From NCBI GenBank assembly GCA_018697195.1, contig CM031861.1, positions 3,488,871 to 3,552,870 of the forward strand: DNA of 64,000 nt, read 5' to 3'. This document shows, piece by piece, positions 43,906 through 57,789 of the stretch (positions within the stretch are counted from its first letter, which is position 1; each line of letters opens with the position of its first letter). Origin of the DNA: Certhia americana. Lineage: Eukaryota > Chordata > Aves > Passeriformes > Certhiidae. The position numbers were made by a program, and so were the translations under genes. Under the pieces are notes generated by a model. That model worked only from the letters and a program-made list of their open reading frames with translations, did no database searches and was not told the origin of the DNA.

Positions 43906-46900
43906 TGAAATTAAATCAGACTCCCATATTCATTCCTCTTGTCTGACAGCTGAGCCTAGGTTGATGACCTGTGTCTTCCCTTTCCATAATCTATCAGCAC
44001 AGAGCAGAAAAAAAAAAAAAGCTAATGGAAAACATAAACTGCTTGGACACCTACTCCTGTGCTATACTGAGGATAATGTCACCAAAATATAGTTAGGGGC
44101 GGTAGGAAGAGTGAGGTTTTACAGATGACTGTACAGATCTCTACTACTTGTGGAGCTTTTGCTTCAGAGTCTGCAGTTACCACAGGAAGGGTTTAAGACT
44201 ATCCCTTCAGAATAAGTGACTTCTCTTTCATTTAGGCTGATATCACCAGATTTACCTCAGTCTTGTATATTTGCTTGGAATTGCTTCTGATTGGACTTAG
44301 TGGGGGCAAAGTTGTCCAGGATCAACAGGTGGGAACACTTCCAGGAGTATTTTGTAAATGCTTGCTATAAAGCCACAACTGTTTGCTATCCACCACGTCT
44401 GGTATGATCACAAGGAATGCTGGCTGCTTGGGAATGGGATGGGGTTGGCCTTTGGGGGTGGAATGTGCTGGCATAAAGAGCTCCAGGCACTGTATGGTGG
44501 GAATGGAGGATGACTCTCCACCTTGCCCTTGCTCCCCATCACCTTTCTCTTTCTCATCCTTCCACTACAGTGAGAGCAGCAGGGTAGGGATTCACCCCAT
44601 GCTGGGTTCTGGGCTGGAATGATAATGGCTGAGATGTGACTCCACAAACAGAGGAGGTAAGAAGGTTTTTCAGTCATTGCTGAAACAGGGCAGCTTGCAT
44701 TGATAAGACATAGGTTAAAAAATCTGTCCTGTGTCTCCCCAGACTATTTAGGGTCCCAGTAATTAAGATTTTAATTGATCTTTCTTAGCAGCGGTGACAT
44801 CTATGGAAAATACACACAGTGCTGCTTGAAAAGTCACTGTAACACAGTAAAGTACATAAAATGTTTGCAATTAGACCATGGTGGATAAAAGTGTGACAAG
44901 GAAATAAAAATAGTCTTTTTGAAGTAATTAACTCAAAATTCTTTCATGACTTATGGGTAATAATAGTATGAGCTGCTTGGACGAGGGAAACATGAAGAGA
45001 GTTGAGCAACACAGTCGTATTCTAAATCAACACACATGTGAAGGGGTGCTGCCAGCAAAGCATAACCAAATTAAAGACATATACATTGAGAAGAATTTTA
45101 GAGAAAAACATGAAGATTTTTGGGGGAAAATGAGTCCATCCATTAGGATGGTGTGTCAGGTGAATCTTTGGCACAATCTGAGCAGTGGGCAATCACAGCA
45201 CTGGCAAGTTGCTCTTTACTACTGCAAATTCCTGTTCCAATTCCCATGTTCACAGCAGAAGCTTCTTCAATCCAAATATTTATGTTAGGTGAATTCTGCC
45301 TGGTTTATATCCTTGTGTAATAGAATGCTACAGATGTAGCCTTATGTTTATCCATTTCTTTTAATTATGAAGATCATTTTTTTCTTACTTTATTTAAATC
45401 TTTCTCTCTATTTATTTCCTTTTTGTTGTAGCAAGGTCTGAATGTATACTAGACCATGTTTTTCTGTATGTTCTATTACAGAAGATAGTTGTTAATTTTT
45501 TCAAGGGCATTTGCAATTTTTGCAGCTAAACCATCAAGTGAATTGCTTACCTTTAGGAATACTGTTTGTACACTTGCATTTTGTGACTTTCACTTGAATT
45601 TCACAGCTCATATGACATATGAGTGTCTGAGAAACATGAAGTTGTGTGGGTTTGGGTTCCTTTTTTGTAGTTTTGTTTGTGTGTTTTGTTCTTTGTTGTT
45701 TTTTAAAGAGTTTTGTGAGGCCTATTAATTTCTTTTCATCTCCCAAGAAACACAAAGATATAAAAAGTCCACTGAAAAGTGTTAAAACCCCTCATGTCTA
45801 GAATGATCCAAGTAGGTGATTTTTAGCAGTTTCTTCAGGTTCTAAAATCCTGTGTCTTGTAAAACTGTTCTGTGGATAATATTTGTTTAGTACATTTAAA
45901 AAGTTGGATGTAATTTTCTTGCATGAACTTAATTAGACTGATTTGAAGCAAAAGTTGTAAACATCAATGCTAATGCACCAAGAGAAATGCTAAAGTCTAC
46001 AATCGAAGGGGAACAGAGAGACTAATTGAACCACAGTAAAAATGAGGGGAAGTCCGTCCTAATTTCTTGGAAAAGACCTTATTATTTTATGCTGGTGGTG
46101 TGATTTGGGAGAAGAACTAGAGGAATTGTCTCAGATTCATTGTCCTGCCTGGACAGAGGCTCTGAAGGGGTGTAACTATTCCGCTTAGGCTGCATTTTGT
46201 GGTGGCTCAGCCTTCAAACGCTGAGCTCGAGTTGGTGCTGCCTTTGCGACGGTAACGCCAGAATGGGGGCTCCCTGTGGAAAATCATCCTGGGATTTCCA
46301 GCCCTCCTGAGCCCCTAGTCTAGAGGCTGTTCTTGCCATAAACTAGCCCTGTATCAGGACTTCCTAGGAGTAAATATTTGCAGAAGCCACAATTACATAC
46401 AGTCTCTCAAAATTCATCATTTTCCAAGCAGGCTCTCATCACATGAACAGCCCCACAAATCCTGCAGCGTGCTCGTCTGAGGACATGATTTCAGACTACA
46501 GCCATTGTTTTACTGATTGGTAAAGGCTGTAGCATACTTTAGATACAGTAATTACTACAACACTAGCATTAATAATCATAATAATACATTTATTCTTCCT
46601 TTGGTAGAACACCCTGGGTGACATGAGTGACGCTACTACTCGTTTGCATACTGATTATGCTGTTCTTTTGCTCCCAGTTATAATGAGACCAGATGCAGAG
46701 AAGCAAAACCTGCCCCTTGTTTTACAGAGTATTGAAATATACTTCAAGGAAGTAGAAGATGAAAAGAAATAGAGTTAGATGCTGGTTCTCTGCTGTACTC
46801 ATTGTCTCAGTGGCTCTGCTTTTATGAAATACGAGAGAAAACAATGTGAAGTTACAGAGAGCAACATCTCTCTGTATTTAAAAGCACAGCCAGCCCAAGA

Positions 46901-46980
46901 GGCAATGGTTTATGTTGTGATGCTGGTAAGGAAACACAAAATATGTCTGCACTCATTTGTTGGAACTTCCTAACTATTAA
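43906..46980. other. Non-coding sequence, no gene recognised
   Basis: AT-rich, without recognised genes or transposons. The part after 46100 shows more CpG and homeodomain-type cores and may merge with the element at 47.0 kb. Confidence 0.5.
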
Positions 46981-47740
46981 TTAGCGGCTGACAATTATCA
47001 TGGCCTGATATCTTTGTTGTACCAGCAGAAATCAAGAAACAGAAATCAGAAATCAAATCGACGTGGCTGAGCCACCCCTAAGTGTAGCTGCAAGGCTGAG
47101 AAGTTCAGCATGTTGGCAGGAAATTAGCTCAGCCTACAGCCTGAAAATGATGGGACTGAGATAGAGGTTTATTGCATAACCAGTTAAACAATATTTCATC
47201 CCCGGGTTTCATCAAGCTGCAGGACAGGCATATCTGTTGTAATTATATCTTACATCTGTAATGTGACACGTTAATGAAATGTGTCACTACACTGGTGTTA
47301 GGATCCGTTTCATTAATGCAGGAGACTTTTGTTGTATGCTTTACATTTGGAAACAGATTTAAGTATTAAGTGGCTAATGTCTGCAGCCGGGGAATCCTTT
47401 CCGAATTTGTAACACTGACCAGAACAGACCGCATTACACTCTCCAAATGGTGCATTTTTGCATTTGAATGTCTGAATTATCCTGGTTTCTTAGAGACGAC
47501 CACAACACCAACATCTTAAATCCTCAAAATATTGTCCGCTTCATTGAATGCTCATGATCTAAGCATATGTGTAATTATTCTGTAATTCTCCCCAAAATGT
47601 GATTCCTTGGAAATGCATACTAGATCTCCCCTATTGTAGCTGCAATGACTATTTCTTTGTGCCCGCTTCTTTAAGTACGGTCACAAGGAAGTCTGTGTGC
47701 CTTGGTGCACCGCATGTGTAATGATGATTTTTTTTTTTTT
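46980..47740. promoter_or_regulatory. Candidate conserved regulatory element
   Basis: Unique, non-coding sequence with many TAAT/ATTA cores (TAATTATATC, GTTAATGAAA, TTTCATTAATGC, GTGTAATTATTC) and POU-like TTTTTGCATTTGAAT. It holds an inverted repeat GTGACAC (47263-47269) / GTGTCAC (47281-47287) with an 11-bp spacer. It looks like a developmental enhancer; conservation was not tested. Confidence 0.35.
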
Positions 47741-49320
47741 TCCCTCTCCCCTCACTCCTAGCATGCCCATCAGGAGGAGAAAAAAAAATAAATAAACCAA
47801 CCAAAAACCTGCAGCAGAAACCTGCTTCATTTGTTTCAAGGCACAGAGCAAGGTCACAAAAAGACCATTTAAGATAGGATATATACAACAGTAATCTTTC
47901 TGACAAGAAACGGGCCTAACACCGCGCACAATGGGCTTAGGGTTGGGCAAGTATACAAAATTAGAATTTGCAAGAGTTGCCAAACCTGGCTCCCATAACG
48001 TATGCATGTGCACACTTTGGCAGAGGGCAAAGGGGAATCCCATGTACCTTAAGCAGATTCTCAGCACACACCATGCAGTGGGGAGGATGATGTTTCAGAA
48101 ATTGCTGGTGGTGCAAAACGTACACACCCTTAAAAAGAAAATCCCATTTGTCTGCAGGAAAAATTCAGTTTTGTTAATTTAAAAATTTATGCTTTACTTG
48201 GTAATGCAAAGAAAATCTCTACGCAATTTTTACTGAACATTTACTTGCATTTCAAACACAACAAGAAAGTTCTTTGGCAACAGGACTTTTGCAGATACCA
48301 GAGGTGCAAAGGCTGAGATCTCAATAGTTGTTCTAGTTCACCAGTGCCTTTACCAGCCCATCTTTAAGGGAGCTGTATATAACATTAGACTTCTAAGTCC
48401 TTTGTAGAAGTTTCTCTTAAAAGCTTCCATTAAAAAAAAAAAAAAAAATGCTTTCTGGGTCTTTATTTGATAAAACTTAATACTTATTTCTTTCTCTTCC
48501 AAGGAACAAAATTCATTCAGAATCAGAAATACATGAAAACAATATATTATTAAATAAAATAAAGTAGTTACAAAATATTCTGCAAGTTTTGAGCTTTGTT
48601 TATATTGAAGTATTCCTTATTAAATATATTTTTCTCACATTTTTCAGATTAAAAAGAAAACCAAAATGCTTTAAAGGTGTGAAAACATTTTATGGATTAA
48701 TATTGGAAGAGTTTTCTGAGGAGGCTTTATAAAATTATGCTTGCTTGTTTCTCAAAACAGATATTATTTGGGATAAATAAAATGAAAAATCTTCCACACT
48801 AAGAAAGGTACATACTTAGAGTTTATTTTTCCATTTTGTCCAAAAAAACTATAAAGCTCTAAGCTAAGAAAAACAGGTTTAGCTGGAGAAATAAAATAAG
48901 CACTGATACATGCAAAGAAATTTGAATATGCTGAGGAAATTAAAAATGTGAAACAGTTCCTGCATCTCAGCAAATGAGAACTCTCAGCAAATGCTGCAGT
49001 GTTTGGCTCCTTGCACCATTTTTCACCTTATATTAAATATTTGACTATTGGTGTACTCACAATTGAGTATTGATACAATACTCACAATTTGAGTATTGAT
49101 TTTTTTTTTTTTTCTCTGATAGATTTCCACAGCTAGAATTGAAATGCAAGACATCTTTCTAGGGTTCAACCAAGAAAGAAGTCAAACAAAATTGAGGAGT
49201 TGCACCAAACGGCTTAGTATTGCTCCAGCTTTTACTTTTTAATTGAAAAGAAAAAAGTACTGTTTAGACTGTGTTGAACAGAAATTGGCTGAGCCACACT
49301 GTTGCAGTTCAATCATTGTC
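47741..49320. other. Non-coding AT-rich sequence
   Basis: No gene or transposon recognised. Near 49052-49100 a CTCACAATTGAGTATTGAT unit is repeated with a 26-bp period and forms a small hairpin (CAATACTC / GAGTATTG). Confidence 0.5.
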
Positions 49321-49905
49321 CGAGGCACTAAAATAGTGTTAAACCCAACAGGTGAGTTCCTGCATCATTCCTCAAGCCCTGCCCAGAGGTGGAGAGGTTT
49401 CCCCCAAACCCTTTCCTCCTGATGGCAGCTCTCAGGACTTGTCCTTCATTTCCCACCAGGCTGGACAAGGTAAGGATTTGTGCCAGGAGCCTGTGGGATT
49501 CAGAGCCCTGCTGCAGGTGTCTGGCACACCATGGAATCATCGGGCACAGGCACAAACCCCTCCTCTGCCAAAAGAGGCATTTCTGCAGAATGTGCTGGGG
49601 GCTGGCAAAGCCAGCCAAGAGTGGTCCCTGAGCGAGTCCTGCTGCACCTTCTCCCTCTGCCTGGAGACAGGGAGAGAGCTCTCAGTGCAAGCACAGGACG
49701 AATTCCAGCCATGCAGATTTGATTTGGGAGCTGTGAGAGAAAATCCTGGCCCTGTGAAGTGGATGGTGAAACGCTGAGTGATTTGAACGTGGCTCGGATT
49801 TCTCTCCTGGAGTTCACACCGCTGCTCCCTGCTGAAATAAAACAGCTGGGACTGAGAGCTCCATGTGTGTCACAGGGCTGCAGCACAGAAATGGGAACAT
49901 AAAAT
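49320..49905. other. Isolated GC-rich segment of unknown nature
   Basis: A 0.6-kb block clearly richer in GC than the surroundings, with open frames on both strands (plus 49352-49777, minus 49886-49500) and a plus-strand AATAAA near 49834-49841. No domain recognised. It could be an old insertion, a non-coding RNA exon or a chance block. Confidence 0.35.
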
Positions 49906-52900
49906 TCACTCTTTTAGAGCTAGAAACATTGAAATAATCAAATACATCGAGTGCAAGACCGAAATTTTTTTGTGCAATCTAGATATGTTTTTATTGTGAA
50001 AAGAAGTCGTGACTGAGAAGTCGCTTTCATTTTAATAGAGCACTTTTTTCTTTACTGCATGCATATCTTCCTACTTCCCTACTTTCCTACTTTCCTCTCA
50101 TACTTTCCCCTATATCATTATTTGCAATATCTTTTTCCTAAAACCCTGAAATGTCATCTGAATGAAAATTATCTGAGCAAGCAAGGAAAGTACCTATAAA
50201 TAAACATTTGGCAGGGAATCTTTGCTACTGTGTGAATGTTGATGGCAAACATTTTAATGAGGCCCGCCTTGGGTTTAAAAAAAAAAAAAAAAAAGTTGAT
50301 TGTAAATCAGTAAAATGTGCTGGGCTTTCTAAGCTCTGAGTTGGCAACAGCTTGTTGAGAGTAAATCCTCTCATGGAAGGTTTTGCTAATCTGAATAAAT
50401 TCAATTTCAAAATCCTTCCTTGATCTAAGCTTGCTTAAGCTCTCACCAAGGCCTAAGGACCCTGAGGGTCAATTCCAATAACAAAAGATAAGAAAAATCT
50501 GCCCTTTCTCATATCTCTTTGCAATACACTATAAGCTGTTACCTCACTGCAAAAAATCTTTGGCTTTAATGAAGTCGCCTTTTGATACTTGTTGAGGATG
50601 AAGTTCAATGTTTCCCACCCTGGTGCCTGTCTGTGCTGCTGCCACCCAGCACCAGTGTCACACAACCTGGCTGGCTGCTTCCCCCTGCAGAGGTCCTTGA
50701 AACCACTACACAGCTCTAAGGAAAGATATTAAATGGAGCTTTGCAGAATAGATGGGGGCTGGGATGGGGTGTGTGGAGGGGTGGTGGGGCTAATAAATAC
50801 CAGGCTGGGAATCCTGCACCTTTTGTTTTTGCTTTTTCTTAATTAAAAATTCTTAGAGGAGAAAGTTTAGCTCAAAACCCAAACAAATTCTGGGGCTGGG
50901 CTGTGATTCAGAGACAACCCTGCTGCTGCTGTGCAGGTGTACTACAGACACCTGTTATGTTGCATGAATGAATCTAAAATGAGAGATACAAACAGAACTT
51001 GTGGTTGATTAAGGTTTTCCCCCTAATAGTCCTCTGTTGCATTTTCTTCTGAATTTAGGTTTTTTTACGTTGAGCAGTAATTTATTTAAGACTGTTAGAC
51101 CCCATCTCATTGCAGTAATTGGATAAGTAATATAAAATCACCAATACTGGAGCTTTTGAATGGCATCAGATACTGGGCAGTTGTAAATTGGTTGTAATCT
51201 TGGGCAAAATTAGTCTTGTTGAGTTTCTTGGGCAAAAATGTTCCCCAAATCAATTCTGTTATGATACTTAAACTCATAAAAGGAAGTACCAGAAGGATTC
51301 AGTCTCTTGGTCAGATATTCCACCACAACATGCAACTTCAGACAGCAGAGAAGGGAATGATTGCAGACAACTGCAGACCCGGCAAGCAAAGCAGAATCTT
51401 TATGAGACATTTGAGGGGCAGAGGGACTTCATGGAGATTACAAATCTGCTCTGTCTCGGGGTGAAGGATTTGGAAAACTCACTCCATCCCTGGTTAGCTC
51501 AAGAAAATAGATGAAAAGACCCAACAATTTTTGGTAGTATGAAACCAAATTTTCTGACGTTTTGTTTGCCTGGGCGTTGGAGGAAGGGCTGTGCAAAACC
51601 GAGTTGGAACTGGGTGTTCCTGGGTTTGAGTTTCTTTTTTTAATGCTACTATTGCTCTAAAATAATTTTCTCCCTATGTTTAGGAGGCTGGGTTATTTCA
51701 GTTTGGTGGGATGAGGATGTGCTTGTGTTCATTGCTCAGTCTGATGAGTCCAGTTGTGATTCTTCCTGTCGTTTGTGCTAAACCTTGGCACTGCTGCAGC
51801 ACCAGGATGCTCCCTCCTAGTGCCTCTAGCTCATGCTGTGACTTTAACACAAGCTCTTAGACACTCTGGCTACTTGACTGGTAAAAGGTAGCAATAAATC
51901 TATGTCGCAATGCCAAAAGATTAGTGGGAGAATTATTTAACATACGTGAAAGAACACAGGGTCTCCAGGTGAATCCCTGGAAAATTGAGGTCTGACAAGT
52001 GAAGAGGCTTCTCTTCAGAAGAGAGCTGAGACCCATGTAAAAGGCTCCCCAAACCCACTTGGTGGGCTCCCATTAGGCTCCAGTGGGGAAGCCTCTGAGG
52101 GAGAAATGTGTGGACATATTTTTCATATTTTTCACATATGGACATATATTTTCTCTTTATTGGAAACTGGGTTTTCCACCATATTTCCCTCCTATATATA
52201 AGCTCCAGCCTGAGCACCTTTGCTGCTCTGCTAGTTCTGCCCTTCAGCCTGTTTTTTCCAGCTCCAGAAATGAGTCTGTTTGCTGTGGTTTGATATGGAC
52301 AAGTGGCATTTGAATTAACCTGGTGCATCTCAGAGGGATTCTGCACTGTGTTGGGAGAAAGGCAGTGGGGTTGGTGTATGTACATGCAATGAATGAGTGG
52401 TCCTCACAGGAGCAGTGGCAAATACTCCTGCGAGCAGAGCTCAGAGCTCAAAGAGTTGCTCTTTGCCTCACATCTTTACTATTTTTTCTGTTTCCTCTAT
52501 TAAATTTTATGCATTAAACTGACTTCCTAAACTTATATTTAGGTTTTAAACCCATCCTTTAGAGCTAAAAAATACTTGTGTTCAAAGTTATTCAGCAAGA
52601 CAGATCGTGTTAATTGTTATTACCCTGTGTAACCAGCTATTCTTATGGGTTAGATCATTTGTTCAAAGTGGTGCTTTTTGTCAGAGCCACGGCTCCTGGA
52701 GTGTAAAGATACTGTGTAAAGATATCAGCTTTCATTAAAAAAATCAGTCTCACTGGAAGTCAAAAGAAAAGATGAAAAATGGCTTTAATAAACTATTTTA
52801 CTTTTATTTTGAAAGTAAAATAAAAGATACACTGTAGGTTTTAAAGAAGATGTAAAATAAAGTGATGGCTATGTCATATTTGAAGTTTTTCAGTAATTAA

Positions 52901-53487
52901 TTCATGCTTGTACTTCATCTAGCATCTGTTTTCCCAAGTTCCCAAATAACTTGAAGTCATTGCAAGTAACTTGTCACATACAAAAACAGTATCAAGAGTT
53001 TAAACAGGAAGGACATTGATGATGGTAGTGACTGATCATGGTGCATGTGAGTTAACGGGACTGATTCCTACATCCCATTCCTGTCACTATTTCAGCTTCC
53101 TTGGCTTTTAGTATTATTTGTTTTAACACCCTTCAGTTGGCTGTGCTTGCACTACAGACTATTCCCTTCCATCCACATTTCTTTTGCATCTCAGCCATCC
53201 TCAAGTGACAAATACAGGGTTTTAACCAAGCTTAATTTGGGATTTTAGATTAAACTTTTTTAATTACTTCTGTTGTCTCTATGGCACATCCATGTCTTTA
53301 CTAAAGAGCTTTCTTTGTGCCTTAAAATGTCTTTCTGTCAAATACACAGTGCAGTTGTTATTGTGGATTGATCATATTGAAACTAACCAATTTTTTTTTT
53401 CCAATGCCAGTTTTGTTTTCTAATTCTGAGCTGAATATGAATAATAAGAAAAATTATTTTGCCTTGCTGTTTAATGATTCAGGGAGT
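49906..53487. other. Non-coding sequence, no gene recognised
   Basis: AT-rich, with scattered open frames (the longest is minus 52385-51933, 150 codons) lacking domains. Confidence 0.5.
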
Positions 53488-53518
53488 TTTGTATAAACTG
53501 GAGCTCAGTTTATACAAA
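53488..53518. repeat. Perfect 13-bp inverted repeat (hairpin)
   Basis: TTTGTATAAACTG (53488-53500), loop GAGCT, CAGTTTATACAAA (53506-53518). The arms match at every base. Confidence 0.95.
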
Positions 53519-55505
53519 GCAAAAATAGCCTTGAGCTGAAAATGTTGATTTTTGTAAATATGCAGGCAAACCTGGGCAAAAGATGTACCTTTCTTTATTT
53601 TCAGTTCTCTTTTGGATCAAGCCAATTTCTTAAAAAAAATATTAAAACTGAGGCACAAAAGAAGGCGAGCACAGATACAGAACAGTTCCTTACTAGGGAT
53701 TTGTTTGTTACATGCAGATGAGATGCAAGAAGTTCCTGAGATGATCAGCTCAAAAATGAGTGTCAGTGGCAATTCAGAGAGCCAAGATTAAACACCTAAA
53801 TCTGGGCATGGGCAAACGTCAGCAGGTTTTTTAAAATGTTCTGTGGGCCACAGGTAACGCTTCTGTAACGACACTACACTTTCAAAAGTTGCAAGAATTA
53901 GCAATGAAAGTTGAAGAATTCACTTTCTGGTTTTTCCTTTTCAGTGCATGAGCATATCAGGTTTCTATTTCTAAAATTTCTGTCATGCAGAATTAGTTTT
54001 CAAAGACAGACATTGGTCAATAGAAAACTATTTCCTATTATGGGTATGACAGGATCATGCAAAGAGCTGTATGATTTTATCTCCTCCCATTAGTTGCTGT
54101 ATTGAGGCAAGGGAATGAGCTAACTGACCTTTCAAGCTCCCCAGCTCAGAAATCTGTATTTTTTTATTATTCTTTTTTGAGTCCCCAGCTCTTGGAGTCA
54201 TATAGTTACAAAGAAGTTGCTGCCTTCTTTCTTTTTTCATTTAAATGTATGCTTTTGGCTCTTCTGATTGTGAAATAAATCTTGAAAGATTTATTGAAGG
54301 TGTTTTTTAGGGGCAAAGATCAAAAGGCAAATCATAAAAATTTCTATTTTTTTTAAAAAAAGGCTGTTTTTGAAGGCAGTCTCTAATTTTCATCACTGAG
54401 TGTACAGAGTAGAGGACATAGTAATGCTTACAAATGGATTTTCTTATCATTTTATCCCTTCTGTTTTCAGCTAAAAGTAGTATTATGAAGTATAAGAGTT
54501 AATTAAAAGTTGTCTTTTTTTCCACAAAGAGGACTGGGCAAAGATTTGATACAAACTAGACAGGGTAAGAAGCCAAAGGGTGATTCGAACCTTGCATGTT
54601 TGGTACTCGTCTAATTCAGAGAAATAACCAGATCTTAGAAAAGCCAGGAGTGCTGCTGTCAAGGTAAAACATATGTCTACAAATGAGATTTATTTTCAGC
54701 TGGAACTTCCAGTTTTTCTCTTTTTTCTTTCCCCATGAACTCCTTTTCAGGGCCTCTTCCTTGGGACTGTAAATCCATGAATTTTTCTTTCAGACTCATC
54801 TATCAATTTCTTACACATTCCTACAAAATGTTGCAGTTTGGGAAAAAACAACTGGCATGAGTACTCAAAAAATTCAAACTTGACATGAAGTAGGGATTTC
54901 AGGGAATCTTCGATCCTGTTTGTTCTTTGCAGGTCTCTTGGACTTCCAATATCACTTCTATGGTAACTTCTCTCTCACTGTGCTACAGTATTTGTTTTTT
55001 AGTATTCTGAGATTTTTGGGAAAACACACAAAGACCTGATTCCCTCTAGAGATCTTTTATATATGCATAGAACCCTTACCCATGAAAATCCAACTGCTCT
55101 AATGAAATTTAATTCCATCTTAGAGGAAACTTAATTCTTTTATTTGTGACATCTTCTCGATTGAAATTAATGCCTTGTGTTTTGGTGAATTAATTTTACT
55201 TTTCCCTTCTCCTAAATAAAAGGAAAGTAAGAATGATCCCCAGGTGGCAAAGCTCAATACATACCAGCCACCCCTGAAATCCAGCATGATTTTCATGTCA
55301 AGCAAGACAGGGGTAGATACCAGGAAGCTATTTCAACTGCATTTTTAGTGGTATTTTCCTGAATTAATTAAAAAAATTGCATTGTTAGGCCCCTAAGACA
55401 TTAATTTGACGATCAGTAATGCAAGAAGATTTGAAGAGCAGCACCAAAGCAAACAGGAGCGTCTCTACACCACGTTTTTAGGCCAGAAATGTTGGGGAGC
55501 ACTGT
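53519..55505. other. Non-coding sequence, no gene recognised
   Basis: AT-rich unique sequence without recognised features. Confidence 0.5.
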
Positions 55506-55583
55506 CAAAGCTTCTCCATTAATGGTATTAATGGATAATAAAGGCAAAGCTTCTCCATTAATGGTATTAATGGCTAATAAAGG
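55506..55583. repeat. 39-bp tandem duplication with ATTA-rich palindrome
   Basis: Two near-identical 39-bp units (55506-55544 and 55545-55583), differing at about one base. Each contains the palindrome CCATTAATGG and two further TAAT/ATTA cores. Confidence 0.92.
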
Positions 55584-57683
55584 CAGCATTCATCAGTCAA
55601 AACCCCTCCAGAATAGGTGTTCAAGCTCCCTGTCTCCAGGGCCTTTACAGTAAGAGAAAGAAGCACATCTAAAGGTGTGTGAGTCATCAGCACAGGCTGA
55701 CATTTCAAACAGAACAGAGGATAACCCTAAAAGAAGACATTTTTCTACAGACCAGACCAGTTCAGATTGTCTGTCTGTCCCACAGCAAAAGACAGCAGGT
55801 GAATCTCATCCAAAAGTCTTTGCAGATGAAGGTAGGTCGAGAGACTCTATATTTTAAGCAGAAATTATATGCATGAGAAGACATACAAGTCTTTCTGAAT
55901 CATTTTTGAGCATTTGCAATTTGATGTACTTTGATGCAACTTTGATGTACTTTGTTAGGTCAGGTTTTATAAGCAGTATTCCTACAAATATAGTAGGAAA
56001 GCATTTGGGCACACAAAGATTACTACTGCTGACAATTCATGTTAGCTCAATGCACATTTCTTACAAAAAATTTTTAAAAATCGTAGCACAAATGACAACC
56101 TTATACTTGAACTTGTACTATTGAGTCTTTTACGTGAGGCTGGCAGGCTTTTACTGTCACTGTTGAGCCTCCATCACATCATAACAGGAACCCAAAACAC
56201 TTTTTTCTTGTGAGGGCGCAAAAAAAAAAAAAAAAAAAAAAAAAAAAGAAAGGAAAAGAAGAGAAGTTCATCCCATTGCCTTTATTACTTTACCACCATT
56301 CAAGTACAATGAGAATGGCCAAAAATGCATGACAACCAGAGTGGCTAATACATGAATAGGAGGTCTAGTTTCTTTACTTCTCTATGACAGAGCTGAACAG
56401 CAGGCTGGGGAGATTTGGGGCTTTTTTTCTGTTGGGTTTTTTTCCTTCTTTTTCCTGATTCTATTCTTCTATGTAACTTCTGTCAGAGAAATCAGCCACG
56501 AGAACAAAGGTTTGCTAAAAGTGTCACTCATTTTGTGCTAACATTTACCAAGAAGTCAAGATTTTACCAGAAGTACACATTCCATATAATAAATATTCAA
56601 GACATACTGTGGGTGTGCACAGCACAGTGTCATGGTCCCTTTGAGAAGCACAACAAACTCCATAATAATTCCTATACTGTTTTTTTCCCCTTTGGTTGTT
56701 ATTTTGTTTTTATTCCATAAATTTTAGCAGTTTTCTCTTTATACTGAAAGTAGTTTACAATACATGGCATTATACTATTATGCTATTCTTTTTTTAGGTT
56801 GTTGTTTTTGTTTCTTTTTTTTTTTTAAATAAAAAACTGGTCTTTGGTAAAGACTTCAGTGTGTGCATGTACCAGAAATGAATAATGAATGGTGAAATTT
56901 ATAGAAATATTTTAATCTGTGGCAATAGCAAATTGATTGGGTGAGAACCTTCCCTTTGTCTTTCCTTGGACACATCAGAAATTGCCTCTCAGGTTTTTCT
57001 TGGTTTTGTTGGATGTATTTCATAGTTTTGCAGCAATTTCTGAACAGGACCATAATGAATACTTACTCTCCTGAATTTAAAGTCAACTTTATTGTCAACA
57101 TTAACTTTGTGTGCAAGGAACAGATGATTTATTAGTTGTTCTCAAGATAAATACTAACCTTGCTGATATTGTTACTGGAATAGTTTCCTACTGGTGTAAG
57201 ATGAATTTTAAAGAGTAAGTTAACTGAAAGTACTGCATCGTTATAAGTTTCCAGACATTTTTCGTTCATATGCATTTTAAAATTGCATATCAAATAGGAT
57301 ATGATATCAATATTTGAAGTAGGTTTGAACAGTGGTTTATGAGTAGCAGCCTGAAAATCTTCAAACACATTTTTTGGTTAAGATCTCAAGGCAATCATTT
57401 GTTTCAGTATTTTAAATATGGAGGTTTGCACATGCACATTGGAGCACTGGAGTCAGCTACCTGATGACCTTTCCTTAAAGAACCCCTCTGAATATTTTCT
57501 GAAGTGAGATTTACTATTATGTTCATTAAAGGAATTAGCAAGATTTGAGCCAGTTTCTGATTTTACTTTTTTTTTAAATTATCATTGTTACAAGGAAATG
57601 TATACACAGATGTTGTGGGAGTTTGGAAAAAAAACCCCAAAACCCCCCAAAAACCCCCAAAAACCCAAGAAAACAAAACAAAA

Positions 57684-57684
<1 letters not shown>
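55584..57684. other. Non-coding sequence with A-rich tracts
   Basis: AT-rich. A28 run at 56220-56247 followed by purine-rich sequence. No gene recognised. Confidence 0.5.

Positions 57685-57732
<48 letters not shown>
57627..57732. repeat. A/C-rich tract followed by A48
   Basis: Irregular AAAACCCC-type units (57627-57668) followed by AAAAC units and 48 consecutive A (57685-57732). Such a run is unstable and its exact length is unlikely to be reliable. Confidence 0.95.
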
Positions 57733-57736
<4 letters not shown>

Positions 57737-57789
57737 GGGAAAAAGCCCTTACGTAGCTGACAGCCTGACAACTTTGCATATGTGTGTTA

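Noticed and set aside
51933..52385. 150-codon minus-strand frame
   Set aside because: No domain, no splice or promoter context, no repeat-protein similarity.
53488..53518. microRNA precursor
   Set aside because: The stem is only 13 bp with a 5-nt loop, too short for a normal precursor.
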